Below are positions 19,647 to 28,621 of a stretch of DNA of 64,000 nt, piece after piece (the stretch's first letter is position 1; each line of letters opens with the position of its first letter). The DNA is from Sphingobacteriales bacterium 16-39-50 (GTDB lineage Bacteria > Bacteroidota > Bacteroidia > Sphingobacteriales > Sphingobacteriaceae). Location: the NCBI GenBank assembly GCA_002257025.1, contig NCHA01000020.1, positions 1 to 64,000 on the forward strand. The letters are read 5' to 3'. Both the position numbers and the translations under genes were made by a program. Under the pieces are notes generated by a model that saw only the letters and a list, made by a program, of their open reading frames with translations, had not been told where the DNA came from and did no database searches.

Positions 19647-20717
19647 TTAATTAATCGGTAAAAAGATGTCGGGTTGAGTGACAAGTTTTGCTTTTTTACT
19701 CACATATTTTTTAGTTAAGTAGTCTCTTAAAGTTAAATGTATATCTTCTTTCTCAGTGAAAATATAAGTTGGATCATTGTCCAGTAATCCTTTTGCTGCT
19801 GAAATTTTTTCTCTAACGGATGTGACGACTTCCGAACTATCTTTTAACGAGTTGAAATTGTCAATTATAGTATTTGCTTCAATATAAAACTTTGCCCAAG
19901 GTAATTCTGTGTTGGTTACAATATTTATATCCTTAACCGGAAAAAGTTTGCTTTTTGCTGTAAGTAGAATTACAACATAGTTTACATTATTGATGGCGTT
20001 ATTGTCATATAAAAGCTCTATTCCGTTCCATTTTAGCTTATTAGAGTTGTTCTTGAACGTTTGATAAGCATCACTAGACTTTTCGCCAAAAATAACGTAA
20101 TACCCCGGTTGTAGTTGATTTTGTGAACTGGCCATTATTTCGTTGTTGCTACTTAGATAATTTGCTGCAAGATTCTTGTTAAATAATTCGTCGAGGAGCA
20201 ATTTAACACCTGAGACAGCACCCAAAGAAGCTTGAACAGGCGCTAGAGGTGGAAGTGTAGCAGATAACTCAGATACTATTCCAATAATTTTGTCAATACC
20301 ATCTTCAGAATTGTATCCCAAAGTTATGTCAACTTTGAGAGTGCTAAATGTAGTTGGAAGCTCATTAACGAGAGTCTGGGACCAGCCAATTTCAATTGGG
20401 ATTGATTTCTTTTCGATTACAACCGGCTTGCTGCTCCTTCTATCTGAAACCTTCTTGCCATCGGGATAAATTGCTGACAGGTTTATAGTGTAAAATGCAC
20501 TCCTATTTTTACCGATCAGGCTTGACCACCAATTCGAATTGTGAAAGATTTTACTATTAACTACACTTAAAGATACATAGCTTGCATTTCGTTGTATTGT
20601 CTCTTTAAAAATATCTTCTGAATTTGATGTGACTCTAATCCAATTACTTGTACTTTGGCTGAAAGTGAATCCAATAGCATAAAGCAATATTAATGTTAAC
20701 GAAAAAGTAAATTTCAT
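19647..20717 (-). CDS. Secreted hypothetical protein
   Basis: 356-residue protein with a clear signal peptide (MKFTFSLTLILLYAIGFTFS, cleavage near 20). No lipobox, so periplasmic or extracellular. The mature part is polar and probably beta-rich up to about 130, with a hydrophobic, Pro/Ala-rich stretch around 150-175. I do not recognise the family. It is flanked by alpha and beta repeats on both sides, as if it were a self-contained unit of element A. Confidence 0.7.
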   Translation of the reverse strand: MKFTFSLTLILLYAIGFTFSQSTSNWIRVTSNSEDIFKETIQRNASYVSLSVVNSKIFHNSNWWSSLIGKNRSAFYTINLSAIYPDGKKVSDRRSSKPVVIEKKSIPIEIGWSQTLVNELPTTFSTLKVDITLGYNSEDGIDKIIGIVSELSATLPPLAPVQASLGAVSGVKLLLDELFNKNLAANYLSSNNEIMASSQNQLQPGYYVIFGEKSSDAYQTFKNNSNKLKWNGIELLYDNNAINNVNYVVILLTAKSKLFPVKDINIVTNTELPWAKFYIEANTIIDNFNSLKDSSEVVTSVREKISAAKGLLDNDPTYIFTEKEDIHLTLRDYLTKKYVSKKAKLVTQPDIFLPIN

Positions 20718-20825
20718 AAATGAAGCTTTTTGGGTTTCTTTTAAAAATTAAGTTAATGATTATTTATATCATACAATAATTTTATACAGAAAGCGCTGCA
20801 TTTATATTTCTGTTTTACTTCTAAG

Positions 20826-20884
20826 TCCTTTAAGAATGTTGAGATTCAAGCATAAATTTGAGACATACTTAATTAAAAAATAAA
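20826..20884. repeat. Intergenic repeat alpha, copy 2
   Basis: Shares CCTTTAAG-TGTTGAG and AAGCATAAATTTG with copies at 19241 and 21183. Confidence 0.55.
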
Positions 20885-20967
20885 TAGTTCAATCTGTGTC
20901 TTTAGACTAATGGAGCAGGAAATGGAAGTTGAATGGATTAGAAGAGTGGAATGAGATGTTTTTATTA

Positions 20968-21021
20968 CCTACACTTCAGTTGATTTTTAAGGTTTATACA
21001 CCCCATGAAGGCAAGTGTAGG
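20968..21021. repeat. Palindromic repeat beta, copy 3
   Basis: 54 bases with ends CCTACACTT / AAGTGTAGG and inner GGTTTATACACCCC, clearly related to the copies at 19326 and 19526. Confidence 0.7.
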
Positions 21022-21091
21022 TTTTTGAGAGGAATAGTCAGTAATATTTTAGGACATCTGGACAAATGAGATTTGGGGTTTGTAACTCGAT

Positions 21092-21145
21092 CTCATTCCT
21101 TTACAAGGCCAATAGTGTTGTTGCCTTATAAAAAGATGGCTTGTA
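21092..21145. repeat. Intergenic repeat delta, copy 1
   Basis: CTCATTCCTTTACAAGG, a spacer, then CCTTATAAAAAGATGGCTTG: an imperfect palindrome found again at 21921 (half), 24527 and 27581, each time just past the stop codon of a minus-strand gene. Confidence 0.55.
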
Positions 21146-21182
21146 CCGACCTCTTATAAGTTGGGCAATATTTGCATAACTA

Positions 21183-21240
21183 GTTTAAGCGTGTTGAGCT
21201 TAGAGCATAGGTTTTAGTATTCATTAAGAAAAAAATACTT
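21183..21240. repeat. Intergenic repeat alpha, copy 3
   Basis: GTTTAAGCGTGTTGAGCTTA followed by AGCATAGGTTT and an A run, matching the copies at 19241 and 20826. Confidence 0.55.
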
Positions 21241-21311
21241 TTATCTGTGTGAATTCTCTGGGATATTTGAGAATTTAAACGAGTATAATATAGCAGACAC
21301 GGCTTAATTCA

Positions 21312-21725
21312 TTATTGCTTGGCGTATATTCCATTTGGAATTGACATTGAATTAACTAGATTATCAGCTTTGGTCATCTCAACTGATTCTCCTATAATCT
21401 TGAACTTATAGTGTAGACCTACGCTATTTGGATAAATAACAATCTTAGGGATACTCATATTCCCAGGGTCAAACGCTTCACCTTGCTCTTCAGTTAAATA
21501 GATACTGTTTCCATCCAATGTGTACTTGCCTCTGAAGATTAAGTATCCAGGTTGTGATCCATAATCATACAATGCTTCAAATCTCCCATCCCTAAAGGTT
21601 AATGTAAGGTCAGTTGTTGTTGATTGCCAACTGCCTTGTAGATGAGGGTGACCTGCAATCTCTTTGTCGCATGAAATGAAAATGAAAACTATGAGAATAA
21701 GGAATACAGATGTGGATCTCTTCAT
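21312..21725 (-). CDS. Putative lipoprotein, lipocalin-like size
   Basis: 137-residue lipoprotein when started at the ATG at 21725: Lys-Arg, a hydrophobic stretch, then the lipobox IFISC. An upstream in-frame ATG at 21758 would bury the signal peptide, so I prefer the inner start. The mature part (HLQGSWQSTTTDLTLTFRDG, later RGKYTLDGNSIYL) looks like a small lipocalin-like beta barrel as in many Bacteroidota lipoproteins. It stands alone between repeats of element A. Ligand unknown. Confidence 0.7.
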   Translation of the reverse strand: MKRSTSVFLILIVFIFISCDKEIAGHPHLQGSWQSTTTDLTLTFRDGRFEALYDYGSQPGYLIFRGKYTLDGNSIYLTEEQGEAFDPGNMSIPKIVIYPNSVGLHYKFKIIGESVEMTKADNLVNSMSIPNGIYAKQ

Positions 21726-21920
21726 TTTTAATGATTTTAATAGTCCGCAATCTATCATTTGTATTGCCGTGTTTATAGTCTCAGCAGCAGATTTGACAAT
21801 TTGATAATCTTATATTAATCTATGCTTAAACATTCTGCTGTCTGAAATTCTGATATGATATCAGTTGTGTATCAACGAGGTTGTTGCCTATTTGCGGAAA
21901 TCTGAAAAGGTGGGTTTTAT

Positions 21921-21956
21921 CTCAATCTTATTCTTTTAAAAGGTAACCAGTGCTTG
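21921..21956. repeat. Intergenic repeat delta, partial copy 2
   Basis: TTATTCTTTTAAAAGGTAAC resembles the left half of the delta repeats at 24527 and 27581. The right half is missing. It lies in the 21726-22119 gap, which holds nothing else I can support. Confidence 0.4.
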
Positions 21957-22119
21957 TGGACGTATATATAAATAGCTTGAAATAACTACTCAGATGGAGA
22001 TATACATTTCCCAGTCAGTATGTATTTGTAATAGGTAACTGAATATATTTTGTACCTGTTTGATGTGTTTTTGCAGTAAGACAGTTCACTAAATTGATGA
22101 GATACAGATTCAACACTAA

Positions 22120-22326
22120 TTACATATCGTGTTCTTCAATCAGTTCACCAATTTGTTTAGCGTACTCTGGCGTTATTCCCTCTGCATACCAAGTTACTCC
22201 TGATTCACCAAATTTAGCTGTTAAGTCAGCCACGAATGTGCTCCCACGACAAACTGAGTAAGTACCTTCTGCAACTAACATAATGGTCAGGATTTCACCA
22301 ACAAGGTTAACTTCAAATTGTTCCAT
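22120..22326 (-). CDS. Small hypothetical protein
   Basis: 68 residues from the ATG at 22326 (an in-frame TTG at 22332 is less likely). The sequence MEQFEVNLVGEILTIMLVAE is acidic with no signal peptide or metal motif. It resembles small uncharacterised proteins of plasmids and islands, but I do not recognise a family. It is divergent from the gene at 22373 with only 46 bases between them. Confidence 0.5.
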   Translation of the reverse strand: MEQFEVNLVGEILTIMLVAEGTYSVCRGSTFVADLTAKFGESGVTWYAEGITPEYAKQIGELIEEHDM

Positions 22327-22372
22327 AAACAAAAGTACTAACTTGTTTCAATTTGGTTAATTATATTTGAGT

Positions 22373-22915
22373 ATGGGACGGTACACAGACAAGTTATACA
22401 AGAACATAAAGCACTATCTTAGTGGTTCAGGATGGTCAGGAATGAGGTATTTAGGTGTTGATGTTAATGGGATTCATCTTGTTATGCCGGAAGGTATGGA
22501 GATGAGTGAACCTTTTCAGGAAAGAATCTGGAACTTACTTGAGGACTTACCAGATATTGATGAGCCAGTTGAAACAGTCTACATGAGTATAAGAAAGCAT
22601 GGTTGGACACACTATTATCAAACTCCAATTAATCCAAGTGGTGTTGATTTTTTGACAGTTGGTATGAATGCAGAGACATGGACTACAAAGCCCGATTGGG
22701 AAATGCGGGTAAGGACAAATACTCTATCACGTGAAGACGTAGTAATTAACGAAGCGCAGACTAATCACCATCCAATTGGCACTTCAAGACTTCATATCGA
22801 TCCTGAGTTATTTACCCAGATCTTCCAGGGTTTGGATGTAAATGAAGACGATGAGAAAGTAGTCGATGATAAACCTGATCCAGACCAAGTCCGGAAACGT
22901 ATGAGACGGATATGA
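22373..22915 (+). CDS. Hypothetical cytosolic protein
   Basis: 180 residues from the ATG at 22373; a TTG two codons earlier is possible. Features: MGRYTDKLYKNIKHYLSGSG, an acidic middle (LLEDLPDIDEPVETVY) and a charged C-terminus ending RKRMRRI. No signal peptide, membrane segment or recognisable domain. Its stop meets the stop of the SRAP gene end to end. It is the only plus-strand gene in the first 19 kb of element A. Family not recognised. Confidence 0.6.
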   Translation: MGRYTDKLYKNIKHYLSGSGWSGMRYLGVDVNGIHLVMPEGMEMSEPFQERIWNLLEDLPDIDEPVETVYMSIRKHGWTHYYQTPINPSGVDFLTVGMNAETWTTKPDWEMRVRTNTLSREDVVINEAQTNHHPIGTSRLHIDPELFTQIFQGLDVNEDDEKVVDDKPDPDQVRKRMRRI

Positions 22916-23578
22916 TTATTTTTCTTCAAATAATTTCTCATATTCCTCAACGTCTCCTACCTTTTTAACTGTTGCCTTTTCCATTAGTTGATCTGGGATT
23001 GCTTCTAACAATTGGAGCCGTTCACCTAGTGGTAAATCCCTATCTACCCAAAGTTTTGCTGTCTTGTCAGTCAAGAGGCAAGGCATTCGATCATGTATAC
23101 TCTTCATGAACTTATTTGGAGTCCGGGTAATAATAGTACAACTGTTTATGATCTCACCTGTAGACTTATCTGTCCATGTATCCCATAGTCCTGCCATGAG
23201 TGTAAATCTCTGTTGCTTCATACGAATTAGGTAAGGTTGTTTAATCTTACCTTTCTCATCAAGCTTTTGCCATTCATAAAACCCATCAGTAATTATTACA
23301 CAATGACGTTTACCTAGTAAGTGCTTCCAGGTTCCTGACTGTTGAAGGTTCTCTAAACGTGCATTGAAGGTGCTGAACTTAGGTTTCTCTTTAGCCCAAA
23401 AGGGTATTAAACTCCAGTAAAAATATTGTAGTTCATCAGGTTTGTCATCTGTAAACACAGGTAATTCAACTGTAGGAGGTAAATTGATCCCTCCTGGCTT
23501 TATTAACTCCTCTGCATACTTTAGCTGTAGCTCCTTTGCAATTTCTATGATATCTGAAGTTGAAACTCTACCACACAT
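22916..23578 (-). CDS. SOS response-associated peptidase (SRAP, YedK/HMCES)
   Basis: 220-residue SRAP protein that covalently traps abasic sites in single-stranded DNA through a thiazolidine bond to Cys2. Cys2 (MCGRVS) fixes the start. The active-site Asn-Ala-Arg (FNARLENL, about 82), Glu in DGFYEWQK (about 115) and His in IHDRMPCLL (about 170) are all present. On mobile elements SRAP proteins often travel with DNA repair or defence genes. Here it lies between small hypothetical genes, upstream of the restriction enzyme region. Confidence 0.95.
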   Translation of the reverse strand: MCGRVSTSDIIEIAKELQLKYAEELIKPGGINLPPTVELPVFTDDKPDELQYFYWSLIPFWAKEKPKFSTFNARLENLQQSGTWKHLLGKRHCVIITDGFYEWQKLDEKGKIKQPYLIRMKQQRFTLMAGLWDTWTDKSTGEIINSCTIITRTPNKFMKSIHDRMPCLLTDKTAKLWVDRDLPLGERLQLLEAIPDQLMEKATVKKVGDVEEYEKLFEEK

Positions 23579-23644
23579 GGATTTAAGGATTATTAAATGA
23601 AGTCATCCTTATAAAAGTAACTGCTGTAAATTAGAATTCAATGA

Positions 23645-23950
23645 TTATTTAAACTTTGGTTCTTTCCAGTAGTATTTAAAGACCTTGATTGAAAACTCAT
23701 GTAGCCTTTCTCTTAGCTCTTCCATTCTGGTTGATTGCAATTTCATTTCTTTATGTGCTGCTTTGATCCCTGCGATAGGATCACGTATTACAAAGTGCTC
23801 CAACTCGTGAAAATGCTTGGATTTACCACCATAAATGGCTTTAAACTCTTCTGGAGTATACCAGACATGCTTATTCTTATCATAAATCCATAAATTCTGC
23901 TGTAAGGCTTCCTCATGGAGTCTATCAGTTGAAGAGAAACCGAAACTCAT
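23645..23950 (-). CDS. Hypothetical protein (101 aa)
   Basis: 101 residues, charged, no signal peptide. LWIYDKNKHVWYTPEEFKAIYG and a helical C-terminal half (EMKLQSTRMEELRERLHEFS) suggest a small cytosolic alpha-helical protein. It lies 66 bases upstream of the SRAP gene on the same strand and could be co-transcribed. I do not recognise the family. Confidence 0.5.
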   Translation of the reverse strand: MSFGFSSTDRLHEEALQQNLWIYDKNKHVWYTPEEFKAIYGGKSKHFHELEHFVIRDPIAGIKAAHKEMKLQSTRMEELRERLHEFSIKVFKYYWKEPKFK

Positions 23951-24026
23951 AGAATTACAATCTAATAACCCTGATAATTTAGTTACACAATCGAATGTTG
24001 TGTGTGGTTTTGGATGTTCTTTTCAG

Positions 24027-24341
24027 TTACCATTCAGAGTTTTCCCAACGTTCCAGATTTGCTGTCAATGCAATAGAAATCGCTTTCAAGTCTTCATCTG
24101 AGATAGATTCACCTATGACAACCTTCCAATGTTTGGTCTCTTCATCTTGCTGAAGCCTAAAGAGTAGTTTCCTATCTTCATCTAAAGCCAAATCAAATGT
24201 TTCATCGTCATCATCGGAAAAGTCTTCTTCAATGACTTCATAAAAGTCTGCGAACACTCCATTGGAGAGATCCATTTGAACCTCTAAGATACCTGTTGCG
24301 TGCATAGACGTAGGAACGTCCAAATCATACATGAATGCCAT
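24027..24341 (-). CDS. Acidic hypothetical protein (104 aa)
   Basis: 104 residues, very acidic (EVIEEDFSDDDDETFDLAL), predicted cytosolic. No motif recognised. The acid-rich character recalls DNA-mimic or antirestriction proteins, but that is only a resemblance in composition. It lies between the MmeI-like enzyme and the SRAP unit on the same strand. Confidence 0.5.
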   Translation of the reverse strand: MAFMYDLDVPTSMHATGILEVQMDLSNGVFADFYEVIEEDFSDDDDETFDLALDEDRKLLFRLQQDEETKHWKVVIGESISDEDLKAISIALTANLERWENSEW

Positions 24342-24526
24342 AATCTAATACAATTAATATTAATTAATGTTATTTCTAGTACTTTCTTGCGAATTCAAAA
24401 GTGCTGAAATCAGCAATTATTGAACGTTACACTTAGTACTCAGATACAAACATAATAATAATACTAATATTTTTAGTATTTTGAATAAATTATTAGGTGG
24501 GATGGAATTTAAGGAGATGCTTCAAC

Positions 24527-24566
24527 CTCATTCATTTACAAGGTTTCCTTATAAAGAAGTAGCTTG
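24527..24566. repeat. Intergenic repeat delta, copy 3
   Basis: TTTACAAGG-ttt-CCTTATAAA palindrome followed by GAAGTAGC, about 107 bases past the stop of the MmeI-like gene. Matches the copies at 21092 and 27581. The rest of 24342-24672 is A/T rich and empty. Confidence 0.6.
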
Positions 24567-24672
24567 GGATCGAAACACATTAAGTTTCAGATGATGTATA
24601 TTTTTTCTACTACGTCTGTAAGTTTATAAAGTATATAATTATTATCTACGTCCTTTAGTACTCTGATATTGG

Positions 24673-27423
24673 TTATTTTACTACAATCTTCTTTTTAGTC
24701 TTTTCTTTCGTAAATAAATCAGCAGTATACTTTTCATAAAGTTCAAACAAGAACTCCATTCTTTTTGCTTCACTTGTAAATGGTTGAGGTCGATATGCCA
24801 GATCTACAGCTTTATCAAGCTCTTGATGTGCCTTAACAAGGTCTGGAGGCATTGATACTGTTCCGTATAAATCTGCTAAAGAACTTGACGGAAACGTTTT
24901 TCTAACTTCTAGGACTTTGAATGCTTTTTCCTCAATTATCTGTTTGTGCTTTGTTGAATCAATTTTTGGAAAGGGAAAGTTGTTATAACCTAATGTATTA
25001 GAGTATCTGATATCGCTCTTCAGTCTCCCACAAACATATTTTATCCAAACATTGTGCATCAAAGAACAAATAATACCGAATTCATATAATCCTGCATTAG
25101 GCAATATGAATGATGAATAATTCGCGATTACATCTCTTTTTAGAAACCCAATTGGTATATACTTTCTAGTTTCAGATGAAACTACTGGTATCATTAGATA
25201 GTCAGTAGCTGGTTGACGATCTTCCATGAATCTTGTTGGAGAATTTGCCCACTTCCGGGTTGCTTCCTTTTTACTCGCTTCACGGAACTTCCTGACTCCG
25301 TTCACCCTTTTGGTAATCTCAGGGTTGCTTCTTATATCCTCAGGTGAAGCATCTTTTAACCAAAGACAATAACGATCTAATCCATTAATGAGTTCTTCTG
25401 ATCCAATAAAGGATTTCACAAGTGGTGACTGTTGAGGGTATTTTACTTTAAACTCTTCGCTTTCTTCCACTGTGGAGAAAATAAAGTTACCATCGTCAAT
25501 CGCAGCATTGCCCTTCATCATTATTGGTGATGAGGAAATAGGCTGAGACCTAGATTCGATAAAAATGTCCTTCGCTTCTAAGAGGTATGGATTAATATGA
25601 CTTACAGTACGTTCACTTGGATCACTTTTCACAGTATCATATTCAAATAGTCTTTTCTTGACTATGTTATACTTCGCAAAACCTAAAATCACACAGAAAA
25701 CTGCTGCGTTCCCTTTCGCCTCATTATCCCATTTAAATGTCTGGTGTGCAAAATGAATATGCAATTTTTCAATTTCTATCAGAAGTTTCCAAAGTGTTGG
25801 TACCTGAGCACCTTGACAAATCGAGTTCGTAGAAACAAAACCAACTTTAATTTGGGTGTTATTTATATACTTTGCTGCTTTGTAATACCAACAAGCTACA
25901 TAGTCGAGCACACCTGAATTACCTGTACCCTTAAACACAAAATCAGTGTCCTCTTTTTGTAGAGTCGTTTGGTTTCTTGATCCGTAAAATGGTGGATTAC
26001 CAAGAATGTAGGTTAATGAATCTGGAGAGATTACAGACTCCCAATCGATTCTTAATGCATTCCCATGCACAATAACTGCTGACTTCTTCAATGGTAACCT
26101 CACAAAGTACTGACCAAACTCATTACTTATTAGCATATTCATCTGATGATCCATAAGCCACATTGCCACTTCAGCAATACGTGCAGGGAATTCTTCATAC
26201 TCAATTCCATACATCATGTCTACATCAAGCCAGATAATCTCTCTAACATCAAGAACACCCTGACCAGACTTATTTAGAATGCGTAGAATGTCAATTTCTA
26301 AAAGACGTAGCTCTCTATATGTTATCACGAGGAAGTTGCCACAACCACAAGCTGGATCTAAGAATTTAAGTTGACTAATCTTCCTATGAAACTCAATTAG
26401 TTTGTTCCGGTTGTTCTTCACTGCTTCAAACTCACTCCATAATTCATCTAAGAATAATGGCTTGATAAGCTTCATGATGTTTTTCTCACTTGTATAATGT
26501 GCTCCAAGATTTCTTCTTTCCTTCGGATTCATTACACTTTGGAACATCGATCCAAAGATTGCAGGTGAGATCTTACTCCAATCAATATAACAGCAATCAA
26601 GTAATGATTTACGCATTGCTGTATCAAAGCTTGCTGAAGGCAGTACCTCTTCAAATAGCTTTCCATTTACATATGGGAATGCATTTAACTGTTCATCAAG
26701 GTTCTTGAAACGCTTATCGTTTGGAGTATTTAAGGTCTGGAATAGTTCTTGAAGCTTTGATGCCAGGTCACTACCATCTTCATTGGTTCGATCTTCGATG
26801 TAGTTTTGGAACTGTTGCTTCTCAAATATTGTTGTGTCTTCAGCAAATAAACAGAATAAGATTCTGACTAGGTATACTTCAAGTGGATGTCCTTCATAAC
26901 CAATCTCCTCTAATCTGTCATGAAGCTTACCCATCAACCCAGCAGCTTTAATATTGACTGGATCTTGTTCTTTATAAATTCGCTTCTGGTAACCTGCTAT
27001 GAATCCAAAATGCTGTACAAATTTTACTAACTCTTTTAATTTAAATTCTAGAGTAATTTGCTCTTCAGTGTCAAATAGTCTGAAGTGTTCAAAGTCAGAA
27101 ACTAGAATGTATTTTGGAAGTTCATGTTCTTTTAAACCGTGAATGTACTCCTTAGCCTGGATGAAAGCTTTATCAAGGTTCTTACCCTTGCTTTTCATCT
27201 CAATGAGAATTACACCTTTCCAGAGCAGATCAATATAACCATCACCTTCATTTAGTTTTTTAACCCTGTGCTCAAATGTGCCTACACGTTTACGAGTTAC
27301 TCCAAAAATGTTAAAGAATGCCTCGATGAATGACTTTGCTTCTGCTTCTTCATTTGTGGTGTCTTCCCATTCTTTGGAGAATGTTACAGCACGATCTTTA
27401 ATTTCATTCCAGCTTAAAGCCAT
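24673..27423 (-). CDS. MmeI-like single-chain restriction-modification enzyme (type IIL/IIG)
   Basis: 916-residue enzyme combining nuclease, adenine-N6 methyltransferase and target recognition in one chain. The PD-(D/E)xK nuclease is at the N-terminus (GYIDLLWKG then IEMKSKG; Asp65, Glu75, Lys77). Methyltransferase motif I is LDPACGCGNFL (about 354) and motif IV is NPPF (about 475). The C-terminal third should hold the target recognition domain. The whole layout matches the MmeI/YeeA family. It needs no separate methylase or specificity subunit and would protect the host against phage. Recognition site not predictable here. Confidence 0.88.
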   Translation of the reverse strand: MALSWNEIKDRAVTFSKEWEDTTNEEAEAKSFIEAFFNIFGVTRKRVGTFEHRVKKLNEGDGYIDLLWKGVILIEMKSKGKNLDKAFIQAKEYIHGLKEHELPKYILVSDFEHFRLFDTEEQITLEFKLKELVKFVQHFGFIAGYQKRIYKEQDPVNIKAAGLMGKLHDRLEEIGYEGHPLEVYLVRILFCLFAEDTTIFEKQQFQNYIEDRTNEDGSDLASKLQELFQTLNTPNDKRFKNLDEQLNAFPYVNGKLFEEVLPSASFDTAMRKSLLDCCYIDWSKISPAIFGSMFQSVMNPKERRNLGAHYTSEKNIMKLIKPLFLDELWSEFEAVKNNRNKLIEFHRKISQLKFLDPACGCGNFLVITYRELRLLEIDILRILNKSGQGVLDVREIIWLDVDMMYGIEYEEFPARIAEVAMWLMDHQMNMLISNEFGQYFVRLPLKKSAVIVHGNALRIDWESVISPDSLTYILGNPPFYGSRNQTTLQKEDTDFVFKGTGNSGVLDYVACWYYKAAKYINNTQIKVGFVSTNSICQGAQVPTLWKLLIEIEKLHIHFAHQTFKWDNEAKGNAAVFCVILGFAKYNIVKKRLFEYDTVKSDPSERTVSHINPYLLEAKDIFIESRSQPISSSPIMMKGNAAIDDGNFIFSTVEESEEFKVKYPQQSPLVKSFIGSEELINGLDRYCLWLKDASPEDIRSNPEITKRVNGVRKFREASKKEATRKWANSPTRFMEDRQPATDYLMIPVVSSETRKYIPIGFLKRDVIANYSSFILPNAGLYEFGIICSLMHNVWIKYVCGRLKSDIRYSNTLGYNNFPFPKIDSTKHKQIIEEKAFKVLEVRKTFPSSSLADLYGTVSMPPDLVKAHQELDKAVDLAYRPQPFTSEAKRMEFLFELYEKYTADLFTKEKTKKKIVVK

Positions 27424-27580
27424 TTGTTGATAATAGGTTTAACCCAAATGTAATTTAATATAAAGTAAGTGCAAAAGGTTAATGAGATGTAGATTTTTCA
27501 ATCTCTGTTTATATGTATATAAGTGCTGACAAGGTAATATACACCAATCGATGCCCTGATATAGTTAGGGATTATTGTAA

Positions 27581-27620
27581 TCACATTCTTTTAAAAGGTA
27601 TACCTTTTAAAGAAGTAGTA
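27581..27620. repeat. Intergenic repeat delta, copy 4
   Basis: TTTTAAAAGG-tata-CCTTTTAAA palindrome followed by GAAGTAG, 48 bases past the stop of the 27668 gene. Confidence 0.6.
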
Positions 27621-27667
27621 TCAAATCACATCCAATTTATGTACATAATGGAGTATCATTAACCATT

Positions 27668-28519
27668 TCAATTAACTTTTATTCCATTTTTAAAAAATGT
27701 GTCCATCACCCAAGCGTATTCCTTTTTTGAAACTCCAATAACTTGTGATTCATCAACCAGGTAAGCTGCTAAAAGTTTGCAATGATAGGTATTGCCTTTT
27801 CCATCATTATAGGTGCCAAGAGTAAGATAATATATCTTAGAGACCTCCTTTGGATCGTCAACAATAAATCTTTGGTTTCTTAGGTATGTTGTACCTAATG
27901 CAAGATCCATAAATAGATCGTTATAAGGCAGATCCACATACCATAGGCTATCTTTTCTGTCTCTAACCATTATATACAACTTACCATCAAATTTGTGTAT
28001 AGCTGATTGGGTTGCTGTGTAAATTATTCCGCTAATGAATTCGTTAGTGTCTACATGTACTTTCAGGTCACCAATTGTTAATTCAGGTCGATTGGCTTCA
28101 ACTATTTTAGTTTTACTTGAATCTCTCACCACTGATTTGATCTCTTTGGACACGGAATCGTATTTAAGGTAATACTTTGCTAATCCAGATCCAAAGTTCT
28201 TTAGGTTGTCTTCGCTCAATTGTTTGAGGTCGCGTTCATGCTGCACTTTGCGTTGTGCTTGATTCTTTTTGTCTTGTGCAATGTCATTAGCCCGTTCTCT
28301 ATCTGCGAGTTTATCCTTTTCAATTGTAGCCCAAATACCCAGCAGTCCAGCTAGGAAAGTGACACTAACTTTGAAGCGTGTGGTTCTAACTGTCTCCAAA
28401 ACCCACTTATATTTTACTCGTCTAAAAAGATTGATCGAGGACAGTTTATTTAAATATGGTAGTGCTGCGAGTGCCAAACCACATAAGCCTATAATTATAT
28501 TGAGAAAAGTATTTGTCAT
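27668..28519 (-). CDS. Two-helix membrane protein with coiled coil and C-terminal domain
   Basis: 283 residues with two hydrophobic segments (about 4-22 and 50-66), then a charged coiled coil (about 68-115, KDKLADRERANDIAQDKKNQ) and a C-terminal probably beta-rich domain of about 160 residues. No known family. The layout resembles the element B protein at 51122-51865 (two membrane helices, coiled coil, beta-rich domain), though the sequences do not obviously match. It sits between the MmeI-like enzyme and a possible HEPN gene on the same strand, so a membrane effector in a defence unit is conceivable but unproven. Confidence 0.65.
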   Translation of the reverse strand: MTNTFLNIIIGLCGLALAALPYLNKLSSINLFRRVKYKWVLETVRTTRFKVSVTFLAGLLGIWATIEKDKLADRERANDIAQDKKNQAQRKVQHERDLKQLSEDNLKNFGSGLAKYYLKYDSVSKEIKSVVRDSSKTKIVEANRPELTIGDLKVHVDTNEFISGIIYTATQSAIHKFDGKLYIMVRDRKDSLWYVDLPYNDLFMDLALGTTYLRNQRFIVDDPKEVSKIYYLTLGTYNDGKGNTYHCKLLAAYLVDESQVIGVSKKEYAWVMDTFFKNGIKVN

Positions 28520-28621
28520 CTCCTATAATTTAGCAATGTTAACTGTTAGGGAAGTGAGTATACTGCCTCTTCATGACAAAGCAAAAATCAATGTTGTATA
28601 GTCTGAAAATACTATATATGC

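Noticed and set aside
19326..21021. Beta repeats as a CRISPR array
   Set aside because: Only three copies, spacing irregular (200 and about 1440 bases), long palindromes, genes between them and no cas genes.
19241..27620. Repeats as classical integron attC sites
   Set aside because: No IntI-type integrase and no GTTRRRY/RYYYAAC core in the palindromes; kept only as an analogy.
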